Shown here: one piece after another, positions 1 through 8,657 of the stretch
How positions within the stretch are numbered: the stretch's first letter is position 1
Layout: every line of letters starts with the position of its first letter
Assembly: GCA_051155775.1 (NCBI GenBank)
Contig: DAXETV010000015.1
Location: 9,720 to 73,719 of the forward strand
Origin: CAYSCZ01 sp051155775
GTDB lineage: Bacteria; Bacteroidota; Bacteroidia; Cytophagales; Cyclobacteriaceae
Length of the DNA: 64,000 nucleotides
Reading direction: 5' to 3'
The notes under the pieces: model-generated
The model's database searches: none
What the model was told of the DNA's origin: nothing
The model's input: the letters and a program-made list of their open reading frames with translations, nothing else
Program-made: the position numbers and the translations under genes

Positions 1-2
1 GG

Positions 3-128
3 AATGCAGACAAACTAACCATTGAAAAAGGTCTGGGGTGGCAATTGATGGAGGTGGCTTATTACACATCCCGCCAGGAGATCAGGGAGCGCATGAGATC
101 AATTGATATCTATCAATTAACTGATTGA
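3..128 (+). CDS. C-terminal end of an unknown protein (5' truncated)
   Basis: An open frame enters from the left edge and gives 41 residues before a TGA, with a second in-frame stop (TAG) directly after. The tail is amphipathic and charged, including the stretch RQEIRERMRSIDIYQL, which looks like a helix. Too little is present to name a family. It is called coding only because the frame is open from the edge and has natural-looking composition; the other two forward frames stop within about 25 bases. Confidence 0.45.
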   Translation, partial: NADKLTIEKGLGWQLMEVAYYTSRQEIRERMRSIDIYQLTD

Positions 129-390
129 TAGTTTTTTGACAAATACATCTTTACTAATCCGGTAGTTAACATAATTTTCCTTTTTTGTAAATAATTTTTT
201 TGGTGCTGTGATCAGTTTCCTGCCTATTTTTTAGTGGCTTTCCTTGAACGGAAGTTTACAGTACATGATAACACTCCACTACAATTTAAGGCATTGCTTT
301 CCAGTACTTATTTTAATTTAAATTAATATTTTTAAAGTCATTTATTTCCTCGACTTTTAAACTTCAACCATTTTAATCTGCTTTGATTGT

Positions 391-801
391 ATGATGATAA
401 AAAAGCTAATGTTTAGATTATTATTGATACTTATTGCTGTAACCATTTTAAGCGGTCTGACTATGTTGGCTCAGGCAATTTTTATTGGTCAGGCTTCAGA
501 AAATACACCAGGAACTGTTTCATTTATTTTATCAGTATTTGCTGTATTTATTTTTTCAACTTTCTCAGGAAGTTTTATAAGGATTTTTAATCATGACCCG
601 ACTACATCCATACCGGTAATGCTATCAATAATTATTTTATTGATTTATTCCTGGTTGGTTATCAAACATGTACCAGAGTATCCGATATGGTATACTTTGG
701 TTGTGGGTATGCTATCTGTTTTTGGTATATGGATCGGTTATTATCATGATGCTATCGCTACTAATAAAGACATTCCGGATATGCCAGGCACTAACGAATA
801 G
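391..801 (+). CDS. Small four-helix membrane protein, unknown function
   Basis: This 136-residue protein has four hydrophobic segments at about residues 8-30, 42-62, 74-92 and 99-118, with a short polar C-terminal tail. I see no catalytic motif and recognise no family. The start is one of two adjacent ATGs (391 or 394). It has 262 bases of AT-rich intergenic DNA upstream and converges with the next gene, so it is probably transcribed alone. It is an integral inner-membrane protein by hydropathy. Confidence 0.7.
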   Translation: MMIKKLMFRLLLILIAVTILSGLTMLAQAIFIGQASENTPGTVSFILSVFAVFIFSTFSGSFIRIFNHDPTTSIPVMLSIIILLIYSWLVIKHVPEYPIWYTLVVGMLSVFGIWIGYYHDAIATNKDIPDMPGTNE

Positions 802-904
802 AAAGGAGGCTGGATATTATCAATGATTAAAAAAATGAGAAACCTTAAGTTGACTGCACACAATAAGATTTCTCATTTCAATATTGATATTTTATAAAAA
901 GGTA

Positions 905-1621
905 TTATCTGGTTAAGGTCTCTTCCCCTTTTTCATAATCATAATTCGGTGTCATCCATTCTGAGGTGGCTTTTTTCATATTTTCATCAAATGTATATAC
1001 CTCCAGGCCATAAGAGCCACCGATACCCCAAACACCCATAAGGCTGTTATCTATCACATAACCAAAACCACTGTAAGGTGTTCCATCGCCGAGGAACCAG
1101 TTCAGATGATAGATATCCCCGTCTTTTTTAATCTTCAATGTGCCCTTATAAGCTTCGGTGGCACCAAGTTCAACATCCCCTTTTGACCTTCTTCCTACCA
1201 CTTCATACGTACCTTCAATATTACGTCTTTTCAATTTTCCGGCTAATAACTCTGCGCCCCGGCCTTTGTGGGATGTCCAGCTTCCCGAACCTTCCAGGCC
1301 GCCTTTTTCATTTAAAGGGTATTCCAACAGTCCATACCGGAAGGTCCCGATTCCATAGGCAGCAAACATCATATTTGATTTTTTATCGTAGAGGCCAGTA
1401 CCAGGAAATGACTCCTTTTGACTTTCATTTTCATATTTTATATCCCATTCCAAACGATACATCACACTGGTAACGGGTTCCATGTTGAGCGTACCGCTAT
1501 AAGATTCACTTTTAGGATTTTTACCTTCCACTTCCCATGTTCCTTTTAAATCATTCTGAGCAGACATGGCTCCGCACAGAAAGATTAGAAATGATAAAAG
1601 CAGAATAAATTTAGTTTTCAT
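905..1621 (-). CDS. Secreted protein with two tandem ~90-residue repeats
   Basis: The 238-residue product starts with a clear signal peptide (residues 1-21, ending AMSAQ), so it is exported. The mature part is an internal duplication. Repeat 1 (about 25-115) and repeat 2 (about 134-225) share GT[W/Y]EVxG near the start, YxGTL, YxLxW, GxG and then a GIG..YGL segment. The alternating hydrophobic pattern suggests paired beta-sandwich or lipocalin-like folds, which is inference. No catalytic residues stand out. It is monocistronic by position, with more than 500 bases before the next gene upstream. Family not recognised. Confidence 0.75.
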   Translation of the reverse strand: MKTKFILLLSFLIFLCGAMSAQNDLKGTWEVEGKNPKSESYSGTLNMEPVTSVMYRLEWDIKYENESQKESFPGTGLYDKKSNMMFAAYGIGTFRYGLLEYPLNEKGGLEGSGSWTSHKGRGAELLAGKLKRRNIEGTYEVVGRRSKGDVELGATEAYKGTLKIKKDGDIYHLNWFLGDGTPYSGFGYVIDNSLMGVWGIGGSYGLEVYTFDENMKKATSEWMTPNYDYEKGEETLTR

Positions 1622-2177
1622 GTTTAAGGTATTTTGGGTTTAACATACAATTATGAATTTAATAAGCTAAAGCTCAAGGTAATGGATGAGGAAATAAACT
1701 GAAAGTCCGTGCAGCTAATTCTATACAGATGTAGGTATGATTTTTGTCAATGTAATTTGATCCATAGGAGTAAAAAATTTCTTTAAACTAAATTTATTTA
1801 GCTCATATACTTATTATAAAATCTGATTTTTTTATCAGGCCTTTTCCCACAGCGGATCCTGTAAATCCTGGATATTGACAGTCACCCATCTACTTATCTT
1901 TTCAAATCTCGGACTATAAAGCAAAAAATAACGGCTACAAGTTGGTCAGATCGTGGCGTAATTAAATCCATCAATCAGTTCGTTTACTATTGGGGTAGAA
2001 GGTTTTGATATTGTAGGATCATAAATAAGTGATAAGGCAGTATTCTGTGATTTTCAGGGTAAGGTTTAATTTCGAGGGTGTTACAATGAAAATGAGGTAG
2101 GTTGCTCATTGGTGATCAATCTCCAGGCAAGAGTGATTATATGATTATGAAAGGAATTAATCCTTTTTGTAGAGGGT
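1622..2177. other. Gene-poor stretch with remnant
   Basis: No intact gene is visible here. The part next to 1621 should hold the promoter of the secreted repeat protein, but I find no convincing -33/-7 pair. The middle (1835 to about 2075, minus strand) carries the decayed coding remnant listed separately. A small CTGAT/ATCAG hairpin with a T6 loop lies at 1823-1838, at the 3' end of that remnant. Confidence 0.5.
1835..2075 (-). pseudogene. Decayed coding remnant with in-frame stop
   Basis: On the minus strand, two protein-like stretches lie in one frame separated by a TGA at 1946-1948. Upstream are 35 codons including the segment PTISKPSTPIVNELIDG. Downstream are 36 codons including RFEKISRWVTVNIQDLQDP, ending at a TGA at 1835-1837. 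Further upstream, similar-looking sequence (LEIKPYPENHR) continues in another frame, which suggests a frameshift. There is no usable start codon. The composition looks like a real protein, but I do not recognise the family, and chance cannot be excluded. Confidence 0.35.
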
Positions 2178-2738
2178 TTATTTCTTTTTATGCCCTATTT
2201 CTACATGGCCCCAATGCTTGCCGGATTTTATTAAATAAAGTTGATTCTCGGATATGCCAAATTGTTTGGCAATCATTTTCATACGTGTTTTTCTGTTAGG
2301 GTCAAATATTTTTTCTTTTATCAGCCGAACTTTGGATTCGTTAAGCTTAGCACTTCTGATAATGCCATCGCGCCATTTTGGGTTTTTTTGTTGATGTTCT
2401 TCTCTTTCTTGTTTGGTCACCCACTGTAAGTTTGATACATGATTATTTTGCTTGTCATGATCAATGTGGATCACATATTTATGATCGTCATCTCTTTTCT
2501 CCAGGAAATGTTGTGAAACCATTCTGTGCACATAAAAAGCTGTTCGCTTGCCATCGGTTTTTCTAAATGTAATTGCTTTGTAACCTCTAACGGTTGATTG
2601 TTTAAGTAAATGCCCGATGTCAGGCTTTATCTTATAGCTTTTTACGTTTCCATGGCTGGAGACAAATATTTTATGACAATCAATAATCTCAGGGATATCA
2701 AGTGGTTTCCAATCCTCTCCGTTGTTGTAGAAATCCAT
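2178..2738 (-). CDS. NUMOD4/HNH endonuclease-like protein
   Basis: This 186-residue protein has the modular order of free-standing homing-type HNH nucleases. The N-terminal NUMOD4-like motif is EDWKPLDIPE followed by the I-F-V-S-S-H-G-N-V-K-S strand (residues 8-35). The HNH core begins at HRMVSQHFL, continues HIDHDKQNNHVSNLQWVT, and spans about residues 70-112. The C-terminal segment AKQFGISENQLYLIKSGKHW looks like a DNA-binding helix-turn-helix. The active-site histidines and the NN pair are present, so it could be active. It stands alone beside a decayed remnant, with no intron or phage genes around it. Such genes are known as mobile or selfish elements; its mobility here is inferred. Confidence 0.8.
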   Translation of the reverse strand: MDFYNNGEDWKPLDIPEIIDCHKIFVSSHGNVKSYKIKPDIGHLLKQSTVRGYKAITFRKTDGKRTAFYVHRMVSQHFLEKRDDDHKYVIHIDHDKQNNHVSNLQWVTKQEREEHQQKNPKWRDGIIRSAKLNESKVRLIKEKIFDPNRKTRMKMIAKQFGISENQLYLIKSGKHWGHVEIGHKKK

Positions 2739-2883
2739 ACTATTAATAACGCTACTGCAATTGTTTATTTATAATTTAAGGCAATGCTGTACTATAAGAA
2801 GTAGGTATTTGATAATATTTATATCGGTTAGTTTAATTTACCTGAGTAAAAATAATGAATTCGATCAAAAAAGTAACATCTTA

Positions 2884-2912
2884 AAATAAAAAAAGCGCCT
2901 TAAAGACGCTTT
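2884..2912 (-). terminator. Rho-independent terminator of the 2936-6796 operon
   Basis: In the minus direction, AAAGCG pairs with CGCTTT (2892-2897 with 2907-2912) around a nine-base loop. A T-rich run follows (2884-2891 read in reverse). It sits 24 bases after the stop codon of the BNR protein gene. Confidence 0.75.
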
Positions 2913-2935
2913 GTTCATGACTAATTGGTGCCAAA

Positions 2936-5900
2936 TTAATTTTCAGCAAAGGATTCCCATGATTGATATTTAATCTTTCTTATGTCGTATCTCTCTAGTG
3001 TACTATTGGCATTTGATAGTTTATATTCTACAACTTCATTGAATTTGGCTTCAATTTCTTTCATTTCATTAGCCAATAGATTAGTTCTGTTTAATTGAGC
3101 ATCTGAGGGTCTTCCGGGGTATTGACTAACCAGTCTGTAAAGCTCTGATATCTTTTCGCGTATACGTTCTTCCTCATCAACATAAAAATCACCCCCCAGA
3201 GCTACAATACTATTTTTAAACGCATTGATTTCGCCTTTAAATTCCCTCAGTTTCTTTTCAACTTTTTTGTGTTCAGAAACTTCATCAATCTGACCTTCGA
3301 TATTCTCAAGCGTTTCATAAATCCATGCTAATCTTTCACTCATATTGTAAAGTTTCATTACCGTTTTATATTGAATATTTCGACCTTCCAGTGCATATGG
3401 TGTTTCTTCGTCATAACTCAGTTTGAATTCTGTGCTGTACTCATCCCTTCCCTTTATTAGCTTAGCTTTGTATGTTCCGGTTAATAAGTTGGGGCCGAAA
3501 AGGGATCCAAACAAAGCCATTCTATTGTTAGTAGGAGCAGCTCTGGGTTTTCTTAACCTTGTTGGTATGGTCAATACATTTATACCCTTGCTTTTTCCTG
3601 CAGGGAGCTCTCTAATCATATTTCCTTCGGGATCATATATCTCAAAGTACATCTTACCGAAAGTGTGTCTTTTATTTAAATAGTAGGTTACCTGAGCGTT
3701 GCTGGTAGGATTTGGTCCTGTGAAATTCCCATCCCCGCCAAACCATACGCCACCGGCACCTGGATCTTTCAGGATGGTGGGTTCTGTTTCAAAAAAATGC
3801 ACTTTTTTGGCCAGCACCTCTCTGTTTATCTGCCGTAAAGGCATTAGATCGTCTATGATAATTACACCTCTTCCATGAGTGCCCATGACCAATGAATTTT
3901 CACGAGGATGAATAACCATATCCCTGATACCCACTCTGGGGACATTGTTATCAAATCTTGCCCAGCCTTTTCCACCATCAAGAGAAATGTATAGTCCAAA
4001 TTCCGTTCCCAGGTATAATAAATCCGGGTTCTTCAGGTCCTCTCTGAGGATTAATGCATAGCCCTCTACACCATCATCTGTAATTAATGTCCATGTGTTA
4101 CCCAGGTCAGCTGTTTTGTAAACATATGTTGATTTATCGCCACTGCGATGGCCATCTACTGTCACATAAGCTGTGTTTTTATAATGATTACTCGCTTCAA
4201 TATGAGTTATCCATAATCCTTTTGGTAATTCAGGAATATTTTCATCGACATTTACCCACTGTTCACCGAAATTTTTTGTGACCTGGATATTTCCATCATC
4301 TGTTCCTACCCATATAATATTTTCATCTACCGGAGATTCTGCTATGGTGTAAATGGTAGTGTTGTTTTCAGCTGTAGAATTATCCACCGTTAACCCTCCG
4401 GAATTTTTTTGTCTTTGGCGCTCAGGATTATTGGTGGTGAGGTCAGGCGATATTTTTTTCCAGGAGTCGCCTCGATCTTCCGTCACGAAAAGAAACTGAG
4501 CTCCAAAATATAAACGCTCGGGATTATTGCGGCTGATATGCACCGGGGTATTCCAATTGAATCTGAACTTTGGATCGTCAGCATCAGGATAAGGTTTGAT
4601 ATCTTTTGCCTGTCCGGTTTTTTTATTGTATCGTACGAGATTACCGCCCTGATATTCAGAATAAATAATATCCTTATCGGTTGGATGTCTGAAGGAATAA
4701 AATCCGTCTCCGCCATAGCTTCTTTTCCAATCACTATTGCTTATGCCTCCGGCTTTTTGAGAAGGCGCATACCAGGATCCATTATCCTGCAACCCGCCAT
4801 AGATGTTGAAAGGCTCTTCATTGTCCACGCTTACCCTATAAAATTGGGATATTGGTAAATTCATAAACATTTTAAATGAGTAGCCCCGGTCAAAGGATTC
4901 ATAAACGCCACCATCGGTACCTACTAGCACGTGTTTGGTATTGTTGGGATCAATCCATACATCATGAATATCTGCATGTACTGAAAAGGGAATGGATCTA
5001 AAACTATCTCCTCCATCTTCACTCATGATCATTTGATAACCACATTTATATAAAATGTTTTCATCCATAGGATCAACAACCATATTGGCGAAATAGAAAG
5101 GCCTTACTGTGGCGTTAAATTGGTTGCTTTTTAATGTCCATGATTTCCCGGCATCCCTTGACTTGTAGATTCCATTGGCTTCCTTATCTTCTGATTCTAC
5201 AGATAAATAAACAGTGTTGCCGTTAGTGGGTGCAACAGCGATTGACAGCCTGCCTTTAGGACCTGCTGGTAAATCATTTTTAAGAGGCTGCCATGATTCT
5301 CCGCCGTCTGTTGATTTAAATAACCCACTTTGGCTTTCATAGTCCTCCTCATGGATCATGCCGGAATCAAAAAAGTCAGGGTATCTTCTGTAGCTCCACA
5401 TGGCTGCATACATTATATCTGGATTTTCCGGGTCAATATCCAGGTCAGAGCAACCTGTGTTCTCATCAACATAGAATATTTTTTCCCAGCTATCTCCGCC
5501 ATCTGATGTTTTATAAATGCCCCTTTGCTGGTTAGCATTCCACAGGTGGCCCATTACCGCCACAAAAACTATATTTGGATTATTCGGATGGATGATAATA
5601 TCTGCTATTCTTTCGGATTCTGGTAATCCTTTAAATTCCCAGGTTGAACCGCCATTGGTGGATTTATAAATTCCTGTGCCTATGGAAACACTGTTTCTTG
5701 CCCAGGTCTCCCCGGTACCCACCCAGACGGTATCCGGTTTATTTTGATCGATGGTGATCTTACCAATTGACATGGTGTAGTCATCAAATACAGGCCGGAA
5801 CCTTGCGCCCCCGCTATTGGACTTCCAGACTCCTCCTCCGGCTGAACCGACATAAATTATTTCCGGGTTTTTGTCAACAGCATCAATCGATGACACCCGT

Positions 5901-6052
5901 CCACTCATAACAGCAGGGCCAATTTGCCTTGCCCTTAAACCACCAAATAGTGCATTATCAGTTATCGTAGCGTCGGTTGCCTGACTAAAAAGTTGACCTG
6001 CAAAAAAGCAGGTAAGAAAAATTGAAAATAGATTGATTGTTAATTTTTTCAT
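2936..6052 (-). CDS. Secreted BNR/VPS10 (sortilin)-like beta-propeller protein, paralogue 1
   Basis: The 1038-residue product has a signal peptide (1-24, ending LFSQ) followed by RQIGPAVMSGRV, the typical opening of the bacterial sortilin-like/BNR family. At least ten Asp-box-type repeats of the form S-x-D/N-x-G-x-x-W follow, for example KSTNGGSTWEF, KTSDGGDSWEK, KSTDGGESWQP and ISLDGGKGWAR. They predict one or two large beta-propellers spanning about residues 40-730. An Ig-like stretch (about 760-870) and a helical C-terminal module (about 880-1030) complete it. It follows the LolA-like gene by nine bases and ends at a good terminator, so the two form an operon. The substrate is unknown; the family is often labelled glycosyl hydrolase without proof. 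Two paralogues lie at 10756 and 35206. Confidence 0.85.
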   Translation of the reverse strand: MKKLTINLFSIFLTCFFAGQLFSQATDATITDNALFGGLRARQIGPAVMSGRVSSIDAVDKNPEIIYVGSAGGGVWKSNSGGARFRPVFDDYTMSIGKITIDQNKPDTVWVGTGETWARNSVSIGTGIYKSTNGGSTWEFKGLPESERIADIIIHPNNPNIVFVAVMGHLWNANQQRGIYKTSDGGDSWEKIFYVDENTGCSDLDIDPENPDIMYAAMWSYRRYPDFFDSGMIHEEDYESQSGLFKSTDGGESWQPLKNDLPAGPKGRLSIAVAPTNGNTVYLSVESEDKEANGIYKSRDAGKSWTLKSNQFNATVRPFYFANMVVDPMDENILYKCGYQMIMSEDGGDSFRSIPFSVHADIHDVWIDPNNTKHVLVGTDGGVYESFDRGYSFKMFMNLPISQFYRVSVDNEEPFNIYGGLQDNGSWYAPSQKAGGISNSDWKRSYGGDGFYSFRHPTDKDIIYSEYQGGNLVRYNKKTGQAKDIKPYPDADDPKFRFNWNTPVHISRNNPERLYFGAQFLFVTEDRGDSWKKISPDLTTNNPERQRQKNSGGLTVDNSTAENNTTIYTIAESPVDENIIWVGTDDGNIQVTKNFGEQWVNVDENIPELPKGLWITHIEASNHYKNTAYVTVDGHRSGDKSTYVYKTADLGNTWTLITDDGVEGYALILREDLKNPDLLYLGTEFGLYISLDGGKGWARFDNNVPRVGIRDMVIHPRENSLVMGTHGRGVIIIDDLMPLRQINREVLAKKVHFFETEPTILKDPGAGGVWFGGDGNFTGPNPTSNAQVTYYLNKRHTFGKMYFEIYDPEGNMIRELPAGKSKGINVLTIPTRLRKPRAAPTNNRMALFGSLFGPNLLTGTYKAKLIKGRDEYSTEFKLSYDEETPYALEGRNIQYKTVMKLYNMSERLAWIYETLENIEGQIDEVSEHKKVEKKLREFKGEINAFKNSIVALGGDFYVDEEERIREKISELYRLVSQYPGRPSDAQLNRTNLLANEMKEIEAKFNEVVEYKLSNANSTLERYDIRKIKYQSWESFAEN

Positions 6053-6061
6053 GAAAAGATC

Positions 6062-6796
6062 CTATGGTTTAAAAGCAAAGTCATCATCCGGAATATCTAC
6101 ATTGGTTTCTATGCTGCTTACCTGTATTTGACTTATGGTTTGTCCATTGACCCTAATGTCATATGAAAAAGGGAAATACAAACCATTCACTTCGTCGTAT
6201 TCGCTCAGGTAAGTTTCTTGTGTTTGTCCAGCCTGAGGCCCCACTTGAGCGGTAGATTGTTGCATTATTGGAACAAAATTTTCAGTATCAAAGAAATGAT
6301 ATTCAGTAAACTCTTTTTTGTCGTTATTCTTGTTTTTAACTAATTTGATTTTAAAGCATTCAACACCATCTATTTCTTCAGTTCCTTCAAGACTAACTTC
6401 ATGACCTTTCTTCTGATAATCAATGAAATCATCTTCAAACTGGGCCTCTTCTCTTATGACTTCTGCCACATTATCAGGTAGTTTCTGTGCCTTTTCCCCG
6501 GAAGCAAATGGATTAATTGTCCAGGCGGTTTCTCCATCAAAAGCCTGGGGGATCAAAGTCTTACCCTGAACATCGATAACCAGTTTAAGCATATTCGGCT
6601 TTTTAGCCATAATCGTTATCGGAAATTCCCCCTGGGGAGAAGGTGAGATACCCTCCATTTTGAGTGATTCCAGTTCTTTCCAATTATTCATGCCACCGGT
6701 CGTTTCGAAATAATTGCTAAGAATTTCATCCACTGACTGCGCTTGCGTACTTATAGCTGCAAGATAAATGGTGATACAAATGATGATTTTTTTCAT
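6062..6796 (-). CDS. LolA-like outer-membrane lipoprotein-sorting family protein
   Basis: The 244-residue exported protein has a signal peptide (1-19, ending STQAQ). A pattern seen in LolA/LppX-fold proteins of Bacteroidota follows: VDEILSNYFETTGG, then GxxxWKELESLKMEG, then repeated strands through FDGETAWTINPF and VECFKIKLVKN. These proteins form an open beta-barrel that holds a lipid or lipoprotein acyl chain in the periplasm. It is the first gene of a two-gene operon with the BNR protein nine bases downstream. A joint role in handling an exported ligand is plausible but inferred. Essential LolA itself usually looks different, so this is a paralogue with unknown cargo. Confidence 0.7.
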   Translation of the reverse strand: MKKIIICITIYLAAISTQAQSVDEILSNYFETTGGMNNWKELESLKMEGISPSPQGEFPITIMAKKPNMLKLVIDVQGKTLIPQAFDGETAWTINPFASGEKAQKLPDNVAEVIREEAQFEDDFIDYQKKGHEVSLEGTEEIDGVECFKIKLVKNKNNDKKEFTEYHFFDTENFVPIMQQSTAQVGPQAGQTQETYLSEYDEVNGLYFPFSYDIRVNGQTISQIQVSSIETNVDIPDDDFAFKP

Positions 6797-6900
6797 GATA
6801 ATAATTTTTTTTTCAAATTAGTGAAGTATACCTTAGAATCATTACATTTTATTCAAAAGAAATGATGAATGGTTAATAAAATTTACCAGCGGAATAAAGG

Positions 6901-7530
6901 TCAGAAATTAATTGAAACATTAAAAGTCACGTCCACATCAACCTCACCGCTGGATGAATTTGAGAATGCATTCTTAAACCCTCTCGATTGATGCATTAAT
7001 AGTACTCTGAATTCCCCGTTACCTTCACCTGGAATGGTGGACCAGACTGTACCGGAAATACCTACATCGAGGCCATTTTCATCCCGCTCATTTTGATTAT
7101 AATTGATTGGCCCGTTTTCATCACCTGAAGGAGAACCTGTGAGTACATTTCCTGTACCGGACGGACTGAGAAAGAGCCCGGTATTCCATGCGAAGAATAC
7201 CTGGTGTTCATCATCTTCTTCAATGATTTCAGGTGTTATATCCACCTCAGGATTAACCTGATCATTTATAAATTGAATATCTAAGGTGTAGTCTGTGCTG
7301 TTGGTCAGCATAATTTCATCTTGGGCTTGTACGTTGGATGGTTGGGGGCCACTGGCATTAAAAGATAGTATTTGCCCCCCGTTAACAGGTGTAAACTTCA
7401 AAATGACCTTGGTTATCACCTCAGGATTATTTGAAGGGGTGCTTGATTCATTATCATCATTACAGGCTATGAAAAATAATAGTGCAATACTTAATAAGCC
7501 TATGGAAAATACTTTAAAAAGTGATTTCAT
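6901..7530 (-). CDS. Surface or periplasmic lipoprotein, type 1 periplasmic-binding-fold-labelled family
   Basis: The 209-residue product has a lipoprotein signal with Cys23 after FFIA and an acidic/serine linker (NDDNESSTPSNN). The mature domain contains the pattern EVITKVxLxFTPxxGG, then TDYTLDIQFIND and EEDDEHQVFFAW. I associate these with the small Bacteroidota lipoproteins named type 1 periplasmic binding fold superfamily, which are usually encoded near TonB receptors. No receptor gene is adjacent here. The NDD sequence after the Cys is acidic, like the export signal that places lipoproteins on the cell surface in this phylum, so surface exposure is possible. Confidence 0.65.
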   Translation of the reverse strand: MKSLFKVFSIGLLSIALLFFIACNDDNESSTPSNNPEVITKVILKFTPVNGGQILSFNASGPQPSNVQAQDEIMLTNSTDYTLDIQFINDQVNPEVDITPEIIEEDDEHQVFFAWNTGLFLSPSGTGNVLTGSPSGDENGPINYNQNERDENGLDVGISGTVWSTIPGEGNGEFRVLLMHQSRGFKNAFSNSSSGEVDVDVTFNVSINF

Positions 7531-7670
7531 GTTTGCTGTTTATAATTATAATGATACAAATTAACTTTAATACGGTTTATTAATCCAAAAATGAATCACT
7601 TACAATAAGTAATTGATTTTAAAATAAAAGTTTATTGATAAATAAATAATTCTTACTTGCATATTCATTT

Positions 7671-7714
7671 AATCATCATAATTTTCAAATGATTTATAAA
7701 ATTTTCAGATGATT
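7671..7714 (+). promoter_or_regulatory. Near-perfect 20-bp-spaced direct repeats in a divergent promoter region
   Basis: ATTTTCAAATGATT (7681-7694) is repeated as ATTTTCAGATGATT (7701-7714), one mismatch in 14, start-to-start spacing 20 bases. AATCATC at 7671-7677 is the inverse of GATGATT at 7708-7714. The cluster lies between the divergent genes at 7530 and 7768. Direct repeats about two helical turns apart would suit a transcription factor, but no regulator is identified. Confidence 0.3.
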
Positions 7715-7767
7715 CTCGCAGTAAATATTTGCCCGGCATCTTATATTAGCATAAAAAGTTAAGTATC

Positions 7768-8067
7768 ATGAATATCAGGAAGTACTTTTTATCTCTTTTT
7801 TTATTGTTTGGCTTACTCTTTTGCCATGCTGAAGATAAAAAAACAGAGAAGTTAACAGCTACCGAAGCCCAACGGCTTATTGAAAGGGTAGAGGAGATTA
7901 AATCGATGAGCATGTCTAAGCTTAAAAAGTCTGAAAGAAAAGTGCTAAAAAAAGAATTAAAGGAAATAAAAAAAACCTTGAAGACTCAAGGCTTTTTAAC
8001 GAATAGACTTTCAATAAGTGTAGGCGCACTTATAATCATTATTCTTGTTTTGATTATAGTGCTTTAA
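7768..8067 (+). CDS. Small exported coiled-coil protein with C-terminal membrane anchor
   Basis: The 99-residue product has a signal-like N-terminus (residues 1-21, ending LLFCHA). A strongly charged heptad-like region follows (about 25-75, rich in K and E, for example KLKKSERKVLKKELKEIKK), and then an 18-residue hydrophobic C-terminal helix (about 81-99). Small proteins of this layout are common in Cytophagales genomes but have no assigned function. It converges with the ferritin gene with only ten bases between the stops. Confidence 0.65.
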   Translation: MNIRKYFLSLFLLFGLLFCHAEDKKTEKLTATEAQRLIERVEEIKSMSMSKLKKSERKVLKKELKEIKKTLKTQGFLTNRLSISVGALIIIILVLIIVL

Positions 8068-8077
8068 ATATTACGAT

Positions 8078-8623
8078 CTAGCTTTCTTCTGCATCGTCTT
8101 CCCCTTCATAGGAGACATGCAGTACCCTTTCTTCGAACATACCCAGGGCTATTTTGTCTTCTCCCAGTATATCAAACAATTCAAGGGTTCTTCTTGCCAC
8201 ATACTCTTCTTCGATTTGCTCCATTACAAACCATCGCATAAATTCCTCAGTTGCTATGTCTCCAACTTTTCTACAGGTATTCACAACGTTGTAAATTGAA
8301 TCAGAAACAAATATTTCTTTTTCAAGTGCTATTTCAAATACCTGTCTTAATGATTCAAATTCATGCTGGGGCTCTTCAACCTTTGGAGATATCGCCTGGC
8401 ACTCCATATCGGTGAGATAATGGTATAACTTTAATTGATGAGCACGTTCCCCATCGGATTGGTTAAAAAAGAATTCAGCAGAATTGTCGTAGCCCTGCAC
8501 GTCGCACCATCCTGCCATTGCCAGATATGCAGCTGAAGATTGGGCTTCTATTTGTACTTGTTTATTAAGAATGTCAACCACCTCTTCTTTGAGGATATTA
8601 TGACGTCTAAGAATGTCCTTCAT
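8078..8623 (-). CDS. ftnA: Ferritin (non-haem iron storage)
   Basis: The 181-residue protein matches bacterial ferritin over its whole four-helix bundle. Likely ferroxidase ligands are Glu26 (in QIEAQ), Glu59 and His62 (GERAH), Glu101 or Glu103 (EKE) and the MEQIEEE segment with Glu135/Gln136. It would oxidise Fe(II) and store it in a cytosolic 24-mer. Length is normal, with a slightly long acidic tail (EGEDDAEES). It follows a small unknown gene by 34 bases, so the two are probably co-transcribed. A 17-bp palindrome upstream of that partner (9172-9188) may make the pair iron-regulated; that link is inference. Confidence 0.9.
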   Translation of the reverse strand: MKDILRRHNILKEEVVDILNKQVQIEAQSSAAYLAMAGWCDVQGYDNSAEFFFNQSDGERAHQLKLYHYLTDMECQAISPKVEEPQHEFESLRQVFEIALEKEIFVSDSIYNVVNTCRKVGDIATEEFMRWFVMEQIEEEYVARRTLELFDILGEDKIALGMFEERVLHVSYEGEDDAEES

Positions 8624-8657
8624 GGAATATTTGTTTTATTGTAATGTAATTAAAATT

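Noticed and set aside
281..298. AATTTAAGGCAtTGCT near 283-298 resembling AATTTAAGGCAaTGCT at 2773-2788
   Set aside because: Two copies of 16 bases with one mismatch in AT-rich spacer can occur by chance, and both sites lie before unrelated genes in opposite directions.
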